This document shows positions 28,455 to 37,430 of a stretch of 64,000 bases of DNA, piece after piece. Source of the stretch: Asaia bogorensis (GTDB taxonomy: Bacteria > Pseudomonadota > Alphaproteobacteria > CACIAM-22H2); the NCBI GenBank assembly GCA_945901855.1, contig CAMDLT010000010.1:1-64000 (forward strand), read 5' to 3'. A program made the translations under genes and the position numbers. Numbering within the stretch: position 1 is the first letter of the stretch; every line of letters starts with the position of its first letter. The notes under the pieces are model-generated. The model was not told where the DNA came from and ran no database searches. It saw only the letters and a list, made by a program, of their open reading frames with translations.

Positions 28455-29300
28455 CTATAGCGCCACAAACAGCCGATAGGACGCACCGCCCGTCGCATAA
28501 AGCCGCTCGAGCGCCAAACCGCCCAGATGCGATGCAAGCACCGCGCGAACGCCGGGCACTGGCACGAGGGCGGATGCCGAACGGTTGAGAACGGTCAACG
28601 CTTCGCGTACCCACGGACGGCGCGCGACAATCCGAGCGCTCAAATCGATATCGGCGACCACACGCAACCCTGCTTGCGCAAACGCATCCTGCCAAACGGC
28701 CCGCGCCACGAAGCTTGGCACGGCCCATCCGGCCTTGAAGGTTGCCGCATCTTTGGCGTCGACCCCAACTTCTGCCACATCGTCGACAACCACCAGGCGT
28801 CCGCCCGGTACAAGCGAGCGCGCAAGGCTGGCGACACTGGCAGCAAGATCGTTCGAATGCGCCAATGCTTCGATCGCGACGGCCGCATCATAACGGCGCA
28901 GGGCCGGCAGATCGTCGTAGCTTGCGACCCTAAACTGGCATTGTGCCGCGAGGCCTTTTTTGGTCGCCATCTTGGTCGCGCGCGCGATCTGGGCATGCGA
29001 CAGGCCAATGCCCTCGCAGAGCGCCCCGTGCTGGCGCGCAAAATAAAAACTTGTCCCGCCGAGCCCGCAGCCCGAATCGAGCAGCCGCTTGCCCACCAAA
29101 TCGCCGATCTGCTCACCGATTAACCGATGCACGACGCCAGTCGGCGGTTCATTGGCGAATTCAGGCGTCAACGCACGATGGACGGTCGCCTCGGCATAAC
29201 CGCCGCCCAAGCCTAGCCAGCGCATGGCTGCGCCGTAGTGGGCCAGACGGTCGTAGTAGCGCCCGAGCGCCGGTTCGGACTGGACATTTGGACGTTCCAT
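28455..29300 (-). CDS. Class I SAM-dependent methyltransferase
   Basis: VGKRLLDSGCGLGGTSFYFARQHGALCEGIGLSHAQIARA; LVPGGRLVVVDDVAE. Confidence 0.85.
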   Translation of the reverse strand: MERPNVQSEPALGRYYDRLAHYGAAMRWLGLGGGYAEATVHRALTPEFANEPPTGVVHRLIGEQIGDLVGKRLLDSGCGLGGTSFYFARQHGALCEGIGLSHAQIARATKMATKKGLAAQCQFRVASYDDLPALRRYDAAVAIEALAHSNDLAASVASLARSLVPGGRLVVVDDVAEVGVDAKDAATFKAGWAVPSFVARAVWQDAFAQAGLRVVADIDLSARIVARRPWVREALTVLNRSASALVPVPGVRAVLASHLGGLALERLYATGGASYRLFVAL

Positions 29301-29316
29301 CGCATCTATATGACGC

Positions 29317-29514
29317 ATGCCCCGTTTGCGCTCCACCCTGGCGTTCGTCGCGATCCTGGTTTTTCTCGCATTCTATGTGTGGCTTGCCGTCACGCTGGGC
29401 GACTGGCTGCCCGCCCATTGGGCAGTCGATTTGGTCTTTTACCTGGTCGCCGGGCTCGCTTGGGTCCCGGTGGCGGGAAGCCTTCTGAAGTGGGGCGCCG
29501 AGGTCCAGAAATGA
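29317..29514 (+). CDS. DUF2842-family small membrane protein
   Basis: 65 aa, two TM segments, LGDWLPAHWAVDLVFYLVAGLAWVPV. Confidence 0.8.
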   Translation: MPRLRSTLAFVAILVFLAFYVWLAVTLGDWLPAHWAVDLVFYLVAGLAWVPVAGSLLKWGAEVQK

Positions 29515-30365
29515 ATATCGAGCCCGATATCCGCGCAGCACCGCGCACGCTCGATGTCGAGACGGCTTGGCAGCTCGTTCTAGCCCTGCGCGACGGCGGT
29601 GCCGCTACGGGTCGTACGGGTGCGCTTGTCATGGCAGCCGACGGCGGCTGGCAGTGCGCTGGTCCGATTTCGCCCGAGGCAAGCGCTCTGTTCGAAATCT
29701 ACGTGCCGCTGCTTGCGGCGCGTGCGCGCGCCGCAAGCACAATGGTCGTGGCTCTGCTGGGTCAAAGCCTGGACGGACGCATCGCGACGCTTTCGGGCCA
29801 TTCGCATTACGTCAATTGCGACTCGGCCCTGCTGCATCTCCATCGCATGCGCGCCCTCGCGGACGCGGTGATCGTGGGGGCAGGCACGGTCGCCCTCGAC
29901 GATCCGCTGCTGACCGTCCGGCGCTGCGCAGGGCAAACGAATTTGCGCGTCGTGGTCGATCCCGATGCGCGCGCCCCCGCCGAGCGACGCATCTTCGCAT
30001 CCGATATGCCAAAGACGATCGTCATGCGCAGCGGTTCGGCCGCGCCGTGCGGCAAGGCCGAGATCGTCGAGCTGCCGCGCAAGCCCGACGCGACGATGGA
30101 TATCGCGGCCTTGCTCGCCAATCTCTATGCGCGTGGCGTACGGCTGGCACTGGTCGAGGGCGGTGGCAAAACCGTATCGCAGTTCATGGCGGCGGGTCGC
30201 GTCGATCGTTTGCAGCTAGCGATAGCACCAATGGTGATCGGCTCCGGTCGGCCGTCGATCGACTTGCCGCCGATCGAGCGACTGGACGACGCCTTGCGCC
30301 CGCCCACACGCCGGTTTGCTCTGGGAGCCGACACTTTGTTCGAGTGCCAGCTTGGCAATGTCTGA
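29511..30365 (+). CDS. RibD C-terminal-domain (DHFR-like) reductase
   Basis: LGQSLDGRIATLSGHSHYVNCDSALLHLHRMRALADAVIVGAGTVALDDPLLTVR; LVEGGGKTVSQFMAAGRVDRLQLAIAPMVIGSG. ATGA overlap with the previous CDS. Confidence 0.88.
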   Translation: MNIEPDIRAAPRTLDVETAWQLVLALRDGGAATGRTGALVMAADGGWQCAGPISPEASALFEIYVPLLAARARAASTMVVALLGQSLDGRIATLSGHSHYVNCDSALLHLHRMRALADAVIVGAGTVALDDPLLTVRRCAGQTNLRVVVDPDARAPAERRIFASDMPKTIVMRSGSAAPCGKAEIVELPRKPDATMDIAALLANLYARGVRLALVEGGGKTVSQFMAAGRVDRLQLAIAPMVIGSGRPSIDLPPIERLDDALRPPTRRFALGADTLFECQLGNV

Positions 30366-31320
30366 GGCCACATCGTTTTGGATCGCAAGTCCACACCGCG
30401 TGGAACTGCGCCGGACACCGCTGCCCCCCTTAGCGCCAGGCCATGTGCGCGTGCAAACGCGATATAGCGGCATCAGCCGCGGCACCGAACGGCTTGTCCA
30501 TTCGGGTGCCGTGCCGCCCAGCGAGTTTGCGCGCATGCGCGCCCCGTTCCAGGGGGGCGACCTGCCGGGGCCGGTCAAATACGGCTATTGCGCGGTCGGG
30601 CGAATCGTCGCGGGAGATGCCGCACGCTTGGGCGAACGCGTGTTCGCATTGCACCCGCACCAAGACGTGTTCGACATCCCTGGCGACGCAGCATTTGCGT
30701 TGCCCGCCGCCTTGCCCGAGCAGGCGGCACCGCTTGCCGCCCATCTCGAGACCGCGATCAATGCGTTGTGGGACCAGCCGCCACGCATCGGCGACCGTAT
30801 CGCCATCGTCGGGCTCGGTGCCGTCGGGCTGTGCCTTGCAAAGCTGATCGCCGCCATACCGGGCGTCGAGCTTTATGGCATCGACCCGTCGCCGCACGCG
30901 CGGGCACGCGCAGGCTTGGCCGACGCATGCGCTGGTCGGTGCAACTTGGTGTTCCATACATCGGGAACCGAGGCTGGGCTCGCGCGGGCGATCGAATTGG
31001 CCGGCTTCGAAGCGACCATTGTCGAGCTTTCGTGGTACGGCGCGCTTGCCCCCAAAGTGCCGCTGGGCGGCGCCTTCCATTCCCAGCGTTTGACGCTGGC
31101 AGCTTCGCAAGTCGGCACGCTTGCACAAGCTAGACGCGCGACACACACGCACAAAACGCGCTTGGAACTTGCCCTGCGACTGCTGGCCGATCCAGCCAAC
31201 CGGTTGGATTTGGGCACGGCCACGCGCTTTGAACAACTGCCCGAACGCTACTCGCAACTGCTTGACGATCCGGCCGCATCGCCGCTGCCGCTCGTGGCCT
31301 ATGGAGATTCCGATGTATAG
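30358..31320 (+). CDS. Zinc-type alcohol dehydrogenase-like / BchC-like dehydrogenase
   Basis: TRYSGISRGTERLVHSGAVPPSEFARMRAPFQGGDLPGPVKYGYCAVGRIV; Rossmann IAIVGLGAVGLCLAKLI. Confidence 0.8.
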   Translation: MSEATSFWIASPHRVELRRTPLPPLAPGHVRVQTRYSGISRGTERLVHSGAVPPSEFARMRAPFQGGDLPGPVKYGYCAVGRIVAGDAARLGERVFALHPHQDVFDIPGDAAFALPAALPEQAAPLAAHLETAINALWDQPPRIGDRIAIVGLGAVGLCLAKLIAAIPGVELYGIDPSPHARARAGLADACAGRCNLVFHTSGTEAGLARAIELAGFEATIVELSWYGALAPKVPLGGAFHSQRLTLAASQVGTLAQARRATHTHKTRLELALRLLADPANRLDLGTATRFEQLPERYSQLLDDPAASPLPLVAYGDSDV

Positions 31321-31717
31321 CCTGACCGTGCAAGACCACATCATGATCGCCCACTCGTTCAAGGGCGAAATTTTCGGACCGGCACAACGCGTGCACGGCG
31401 CCACGTTCGTCGTCGAATGGGAACTGCGCCGCGTCGCCCTCGACCAATATGGCCTCATCGCCGATATCGGCCTGATGCGCCAAATCCTGCGGGCCGCCCT
31501 CGACGATCTCGACTACCGCAATCTCGACGATGTCGAACCGCTGAAGGGCGCCAACACGACGACCGAGTTTCTGGCAGGTCTGGTGTTCGAACTGCTCAAG
31601 GGCAAGATCGCGTCGGGCGGCCTTGGCACCGAGGCGGTCGGCGTATTTCCGAGCATGAAAATCACGCTGCGCGAATCGCCTGTTGCCTGGGCCGCGTACG
31701 AGGCCGCTCTCGCGTGA
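31313..31717 (+). CDS. 6-pyruvoyl-tetrahydropterin synthase/QueD-like protein with altered active-site residues
   Basis: MIAHSFKGEIFGPAQRVHGATFVVEWELR...GLIADIGLMRQILRAALDDLDYRNLDDVEPLKGANTTTEFLA follows the PTPS pattern. Confidence 0.8.
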   Translation: MYSLTVQDHIMIAHSFKGEIFGPAQRVHGATFVVEWELRRVALDQYGLIADIGLMRQILRAALDDLDYRNLDDVEPLKGANTTTEFLAGLVFELLKGKIASGGLGTEAVGVFPSMKITLRESPVAWAAYEAALA

Positions 31718-32685
31718 ATCTGCGGCTCGTCGTTCCGGGAAGAATCGACCAGGCGACCGGCGGCTATCGCTATGCCGCCGCCATGCTCGGCGAGTGGCGC
31801 CGCGCGGGCCATCGCGTCGCGCTCGAAGAAATCGCGCTGACGCCCGCGTCGGCGCGCGCGTGCCTGGGTCGCGTCGCTGAAGACGAAACCTTGCTGATCG
31901 ACGGGCTGGCGCTGCCGATCTTCGACGGTCTGGTCTTGCCCGCGCGCGTAGTCGCTTTGATCCACCATCCGCTGGGTCTGGAAACCGGCGTCGATGTACA
32001 AAAACTCGCCGACGAGACCGCGCGTCTGGCAAAGATCGCGAGGATCGTTGCGACCAGTGCAGCCACCAAACGCGATCTTGAAACCATGGGCGTTGCGCGC
32101 GGCAAGATCGCGGTCGTCGAACCCGGAACTTCGGCCGCGCGCATGCCGCTCGTGCGGCGCACATGCCCGACCATTCTGTGCGTTGCCACGCTCACGCCGC
32201 GCAAGGACCATGTTACATTGCTGCGTGCCCTTGCAAAGATTCGCGGCCTCCGCTGGCGCGCCAATTTGGTTGGCAACACGCTGCGCGATGCGGCCTGCGC
32301 CGCCCGCATTCGCGCCGAACGCGGGCGGCTCAAACTCGCCGGCCGCGTGCGTTTGGCGGGCGAGCGTACGGCGGAAGACTTGACCCAGCACTATCGCCGC
32401 GCGCATGTCTTTGCACTGGCCTCGCTGCACGAGGGCTACGGCATGGCATTTGCCGAATCCCTCGCGCATCGCTTGCCCGTGGCCGGCGTGCGCGCAGGCG
32501 CCGTGCCAAGCGTGGTGCCGTCGCGGGCGGGCATTCTTGTACGGCCGCGCGACGCGAGCGCTCTTGCAAAAGCATTGCGACGTCTGCTGGGTTTCGCCGG
32601 GAAACGTTACGCGCGCAATGCCGCAGGCCTGCGGTTTCCCGAGTGGCCGCTTCAGGCCGAACGCTTTTTGAGGATTCTGGCGTGA
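31714..32685 (+). CDS. GT4-type glycosyltransferase
   Basis: GTG start overlapping upstream stop; TPRKDHVTLLRALAKI, VFALASLHEGYGMAFAESLAHRLPVAG. Confidence 0.88.
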   Translation: MNLRLVVPGRIDQATGGYRYAAAMLGEWRRAGHRVALEEIALTPASARACLGRVAEDETLLIDGLALPIFDGLVLPARVVALIHHPLGLETGVDVQKLADETARLAKIARIVATSAATKRDLETMGVARGKIAVVEPGTSAARMPLVRRTCPTILCVATLTPRKDHVTLLRALAKIRGLRWRANLVGNTLRDAACAARIRAERGRLKLAGRVRLAGERTAEDLTQHYRRAHVFALASLHEGYGMAFAESLAHRLPVAGVRAGAVPSVVPSRAGILVRPRDASALAKALRRLLGFAGKRYARNAAGLRFPEWPLQAERFLRILA

Positions 32686-33446
32686 GCGGCTTTTCCGCCG
32701 CATGGCTCGCCTTGCGCGCCGCTGCCGATGCGGGTGCTCGCAATCGCAAGCTCGCCCGTCGTTTTGCTGCAAGCCTGCCAAAGAACGCGCTTGTTGCGGA
32801 TCTGGGGGCCGGAACTGGCGCGCTGATGCGATGGTTTGCCCCGCAAATGCCGACCGCACGCTGGCTGCTCGTCGATGGCGATGCGGCCTTGCTGGCGCAA
32901 GCGCCTTCGCGTGCGCGCAAGCAGCGCCAAAGCCTGCTGGCGCGCCTGCCGCGTGCCGATGGTTACGCGTCGAGCGCTCTGATCGACTTGGCCGGGATCG
33001 CGTGGTTACGGCGCTTGGTCGCGGTCGCACGCGGCAAACCTTTGATGATGTTTCTGGCCGTAGACGGACGGCACGTGTTCGACCCGCCGCATGCGCAGGA
33101 CGCAGCCGTGTTCTCGGCGTTTGCGCGCCACCAGCAGCGCAACAAGGGGCTGGGGTTCGCATTGGGCACGAGGGCGCCCGCAGCGCTTGCGCGCATCGCG
33201 CGCGACGCTGGCTACCGCGTGCAACTTGCCGCGAGCGACTGGCATTTGCGCGATTCCGCCATGCTCGAATCGATGATCGAAGGGCTTGCCGATGCTGCCT
33301 GCGAAGCCGATCCGTCGCTCGATCTGGTCGCGTGGAAGCGTTTGCGGCGCGCGCAGATCGTGTCGGGGAAACTCACGCTGCTGGTCGGCCACCTGGATCT
33401 GCTTGCAACTCGGCATAGATATCGCCGGACGCCGCATCGGGCGTAA
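32682..33446 (+). CDS. Class I SAM-dependent methyltransferase-like protein
   Basis: GTG start overlapping upstream stop; ALVADLGAGTGALMRWFAPQMPTARWLLVDGD. Confidence 0.78.
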   Translation: MSGFSAAWLALRAAADAGARNRKLARRFAASLPKNALVADLGAGTGALMRWFAPQMPTARWLLVDGDAALLAQAPSRARKQRQSLLARLPRADGYASSALIDLAGIAWLRRLVAVARGKPLMMFLAVDGRHVFDPPHAQDAAVFSAFARHQQRNKGLGFALGTRAPAALARIARDAGYRVQLAASDWHLRDSAMLESMIEGLADAACEADPSLDLVAWKRLRRAQIVSGKLTLLVGHLDLLATRHRYRRTPHRA

Positions 33447-34827
33447 GCGCGTCGAGCCATGCGCGCATGTCTTGTGCCGGGATCCAGTCGGAAAGTGCCA
33501 AGCGCTGGCTTTCGCCTGTCGACCTGTTGAACCGATATACACCCAATGCCGCCAATCGGTCGATGCAGGCGATCGCGGAATTTTTGGCAGCGGGAACGTA
33601 TTCGAACGACAACGCTTTCACCGCGTACGACAGGCCGGCGAGTACGCGTGGCTCGGCCCCTTCGACGTCGATTTTGACGAAGTCCGGCAGACCCTCGCGC
33701 GCGATCAACAGATCGAGCGTCGTCGCCTCAACCGGGATCGCGCGGTTCCACGCAACCCCGTCGAAGGATTCGGCTTGACCCACGTCGCGTCTGAATTCGT
33801 CACTGGCGGTGGCGAGCGTGGGATGCCGGTCGCTCAAATGCAGCGCGACAGTGCCGGGCTTTGCATCAAGGAGCAGCTTGTCGATGCGTACCGCCGCATC
33901 GTCGGCGAAGAAACGACGCAGCATGTCGGCGAAAACCGGCTGCGGTTCGATCGCAACGACGCGCGCGCCCAACCGCCGCCACGATGCAACCCTGTTGCCG
34001 GCATGGGCGCCAACATCGAACGCAAGTGCACCCGGCTTCACGAAGCGGGCATAGAACCGATCGAGCTGCGAAGCGCGGCCGGGTATCGCGTGGTAGATTG
34101 CAAGCGAGCGCACCAACCCCACGGCCGATACCAGAAACGGCTGCGGCGCATGGCTGTCAGCATTGCGCCACAACCAGACAAGATCGAGCGCAAAAGACCA
34201 CAGCAAAATCGCAAGCCCCGCCAACGCCACCAGTCCCCCTTCGGCAAGCGGGCTTAGTGCCGCGAGGGCTGCAACGCCTTGCAGCACGCAAACGATGCGC
34301 CGCCGCTCGCTATGCGGCAACTTGTCGGCCAGAAACGGGTAGCGCCACGCGGCCGCAATAAACAGGTAGCGCGGCAGTCCCAGCAGTACGACCCACGCAC
34401 CGGTTTCGCCGAAGCGCGCAGCAAGCAAACACACAACCAGCATAAAGGCACTGTCGATTTCCATGTCGAAGCGTGCGCCGAAGGGCGAGGTCTCGCCATC
34501 TTTGCGCGCCAGCCACCCGTCTGCACCGTCGAGCGCGAGCACGAGAGAACTGCACGCCACGACGACCCACAGCGCGTCCTGCGACAAGTCGGGCGCCAAC
34601 AACAAGCCCGTAAGAAAACAAACAAATACCCCGCGTGCAAATGTCAGCGTATTGGCGCGTCCGAAGCTTGGGAACGGATGGTCGGCCAAACCCCACCGCG
34701 CACCGAGCCATAAAATGCCCAGTGCTGGCAAACTCGCTGCCATCGCGGGGCCAAAAACAGCGGTTACGAGCAAAAGCCCGAAAAACGTGACGACAAGTAA
34801 CCGTTCGAGCGTTTTGACACGCGTCAT
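33373..34827 (-). CDS. CDP-alcohol phosphatidyltransferase fused to FkbM-type methyltransferase
   Basis: Perfect CDP-OH-P motif LDGADGWLARKDGETSPFGARFDMEID, followed by FkbM-like FDVGAHAGNRVASWRRLGARVVAIEPQP and LPDFVKIDVEGAEPRVLAGL. Confidence 0.88.
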   Translation of the reverse strand: MTRVKTLERLLVVTFFGLLLVTAVFGPAMAASLPALGILWLGARWGLADHPFPSFGRANTLTFARGVFVCFLTGLLLAPDLSQDALWVVVACSSLVLALDGADGWLARKDGETSPFGARFDMEIDSAFMLVVCLLAARFGETGAWVVLLGLPRYLFIAAAWRYPFLADKLPHSERRRIVCVLQGVAALAALSPLAEGGLVALAGLAILLWSFALDLVWLWRNADSHAPQPFLVSAVGLVRSLAIYHAIPGRASQLDRFYARFVKPGALAFDVGAHAGNRVASWRRLGARVVAIEPQPVFADMLRRFFADDAAVRIDKLLLDAKPGTVALHLSDRHPTLATASDEFRRDVGQAESFDGVAWNRAIPVEATTLDLLIAREGLPDFVKIDVEGAEPRVLAGLSYAVKALSFEYVPAAKNSAIACIDRLAALGVYRFNRSTGESQRLALSDWIPAQDMRAWLDALTPDAASGDIYAELQADPGGRPAA

Positions 34828-36431
34828 GGAACCGACCCGAAATCGGCCAAGAAGCTCGCCAGAAAATTTTCCATCCCGATCGTGGCCGTGCCCGCAGGCG
34901 GCTGCAAGCCGGGTACATAGCCGCGCGCCTTGAACGGCGTTACCAATTCGGCCTTACGCGAGAAGACATGGATCGGCACCGAGAAATCGCCGGTCTTGCG
35001 CGCGGTCGTCAACGGCGGCTGATGGTCGCCTAGGACGACGAACAAGGTTTCGTCGTCGGTGCGCTCGGCGGCGAACCGCACGGCCGATTCGAGCGCGTAA
35101 GAAACCGACGCGAGGTAGCCCGCATCCTGCTCGAAGATCTGCCCCAAACGTACCGGAAACTCGCGCACCGGCAAATCCGCGTAAGGCTCGGGCGCGGCGA
35201 GTGCGTCCCAGTCATCGACATATGTCGGTACGCGTTCGAACGGCGTATGGCTTGAGGCCAGCACGATCTTCACGAACAAAGGAGCGGGCTTCAAATCTTC
35301 GCGCCCGAACCGCGCAAGGACCCACTGGTCGGGCAACGACTCCCACGCGAAACGCGGGCCGCGATAATCAAGTTCGGGCTGCAGGCGGACATCGCGAAAA
35401 CCGAGCAGCTTCCCTTCGGGCCACGGCAAATCGATGCGCGGCATCAAGGCCAGCGTGCGGTAGCCCGCTTCCGCGAAACGATGCGCCAGCGTGCGGACGC
35501 CCGACACGAGCATAACCTCGTAGGCGTCTTGCGCCGAAATCTTGGCGCCCGCCAGCAGCGTGCCGTGCGCCATCCACGAGCCGCCGCCCGTGATCGGCGA
35601 ACGCAGCAGACTTGTCGCACTCGCAAAACCCGCCACGTCGAGACGGATCTGCAGATCGGCACGCATCCGATCCATCGTGGCGGCGAAGGCGGGTTCGCGC
35701 GCAGTGACGAGGCCGTAGGATTCAACAAAAATCAGCACGACGCTGCGCCCACCGAGCGGCGCGAAATCGCTTTTTACGGGCAGCGCTGCCTGTGCAGCGT
35801 CGATGCGCGCGCGATGCGCGCCGCGCAAACCCTCGGCGCGCAAAACCGAGTCGATGGCGTTGGTCGCAGCCCCCAGCGCATCGGCCGAGATCGCAGGCCG
35901 CACGTCGGGGGTCGATTGCGCTTTGGGCATCAAGAACCAGCCGGCACCGAGTACGGCGAAACCAAGAACGAGTCCGCTCCAGCCCTGCATCGCGACAGTG
36001 CGCCAGACGGTTTGCAGTGCGGCGCGCACAAGCGCGATCGCTGCCAGCAGCATGGCCGCACCCAGCGCTACAAGTGCCGCGAACTCAAGCGGCGGCATCG
36101 AGTTGGCCAACAGCTTTACGAAGAACGGCACAAATCGCGCGTCGATCGCGACATTCAGACTGCGTCCGAAGAACCAGGGGATTGCGATGTCGCCAACGCG
36201 CAACAAGAACAACGCCACGCTCGCCGCCGCAAGCCCCCACAAAAGCACGGTTGGCGGTTGTACGAAGAACACGAACAGCACGACCACCAAAACAAGTTCG
36301 ATCGCAATAGCCGATGGGAGAATTTGGAGCGACTGTTCGACGAAATCGCCCGACGAATAGAGCTGGTTCAAAAAAACCAGCGCCACGATCGCGGCGACAA
36401 TCGTCGGCGGCCGTCGACTGCGCGGTTTCAT
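34824..36431 (-). CDS. Membrane-anchored sulfatase-fold protein (LTA synthase/phosphoglycerol transferase-like)
   Basis: Multiple N-terminal TM segments then sulfatase fold: SVVLIFVESYGLV, TLFVVLGDHQPP. Confidence 0.82.
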   Translation of the reverse strand: MKPRSRRPPTIVAAIVALVFLNQLYSSGDFVEQSLQILPSAIAIELVLVVVLFVFFVQPPTVLLWGLAAASVALFLLRVGDIAIPWFFGRSLNVAIDARFVPFFVKLLANSMPPLEFAALVALGAAMLLAAIALVRAALQTVWRTVAMQGWSGLVLGFAVLGAGWFLMPKAQSTPDVRPAISADALGAATNAIDSVLRAEGLRGAHRARIDAAQAALPVKSDFAPLGGRSVVLIFVESYGLVTAREPAFAATMDRMRADLQIRLDVAGFASATSLLRSPITGGGSWMAHGTLLAGAKISAQDAYEVMLVSGVRTLAHRFAEAGYRTLALMPRIDLPWPEGKLLGFRDVRLQPELDYRGPRFAWESLPDQWVLARFGREDLKPAPLFVKIVLASSHTPFERVPTYVDDWDALAAPEPYADLPVREFPVRLGQIFEQDAGYLASVSYALESAVRFAAERTDDETLFVVLGDHQPPLTTARKTGDFSVPIHVFSRKAELVTPFKARGYVPGLQPPAGTATIGMENFLASFLADFGSVP

Positions 36432-37375
36432 GGCTGCTTCGGCACGCGGATAATCGGTCTAGCGGCTGGTCCTGCCCCCAAATGGTAGACCGGCAACGTC
36501 TTTTCGACGAAGGCGGCCGGATCGCTTGGCACTTTTACGTAGCTCTGCAAATTGAGCCATGGATAGCGGCTCGTCCAGCCAAGTCCGGCCGCGCGGCGCG
36601 CATATTTCCATGCACGTCCGGCCGCACGCCGACACGCAAGCGCGCCATATTCGGCGACGAGTTCCGGGTGGGCCCGCAGAAAATTCACGAGGGCGAGCGC
36701 AAAATCGTGGTGCGCCTGATGGCCTTGGCCAACCATGATGCGCGTGTCGTCGGCTGCAGGCCCCCAGGTCACGACATGGTCGAAGCGCGCAATGCGGGCC
36801 AAGCGCGCGACGCGCAAAGCCAGCGCAAAATCTTCAACGAAGATCGCCGGATCGCAGCCGCCTGCTTGCTGCACGAGCGACGTTCGAAACAATGTCGGCG
36901 ACGTACCCGACACGCCCCAGCGAATGACTTCGCCCAGCGCATCTTTGGGTACGTCAGGCTGCATCGCATCTGCCGCCGCTTCGTCGAAAGCGATTTCGCC
37001 GGGGTTGAGATAGAAACCGATGCGGGCGAACACGCCGCCGGTTTGCGTGGTTTCCAAAATCTCGATCAGGCGCTTGGTCGCGTAGGGGGCGAGCACATCG
37101 TCGGAGCCGACGAGTTTCAAATAAGTCTGTGTTGCGAGCTTGATGCCCGTATTCGTCGAGGAAGACGGCCCGCCATTGGGCTGTTCGACGATGTGGCAAT
37201 TGGGCCAGTCTTTGGTGAATTCGCGCACGATTTCGACCGAACGGTCGCGGCTGCCGTCATCGACGAAGATGAACTCGCGCGGCCGGTCCGGCACCTGGCG
37301 CCAGATCGCATCCAGCACTTGGGGCAGGAACTTTTCTTTGTTGTAGACGGTGCAAAGCAGCGTGACGCCGGACAT
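36428..37375 (-). CDS. GT2-family glycosyltransferase
   Basis: VTLLCTVYNKEKFLPQVLDAIWRQ, FIFVDDGSRDRSVEIV, YLKLVGSDDVLAPYA. Confidence 0.9.
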   Translation of the reverse strand: MSGVTLLCTVYNKEKFLPQVLDAIWRQVPDRPREFIFVDDGSRDRSVEIVREFTKDWPNCHIVEQPNGGPSSSTNTGIKLATQTYLKLVGSDDVLAPYATKRLIEILETTQTGGVFARIGFYLNPGEIAFDEAAADAMQPDVPKDALGEVIRWGVSGTSPTLFRTSLVQQAGGCDPAIFVEDFALALRVARLARIARFDHVVTWGPAADDTRIMVGQGHQAHHDFALALVNFLRAHPELVAEYGALACRRAAGRAWKYARRAAGLGWTSRYPWLNLQSYVKVPSDPAAFVEKTLPVYHLGAGPAARPIIRVPKQP

Positions 37376-37430
37376 GCCGTCTTCCTAAAGCCGCTTGCAT
37401 GCGAGCGCAAGGCGCGCGACTCTGACCGCC

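Noticed and set aside
31313-31717. Functional QueD / queuosine biosynthesis gene
   Set aside because: Key catalytic and Zn-ligand residues appear substituted and no queC/queE/queF neighbours are present.
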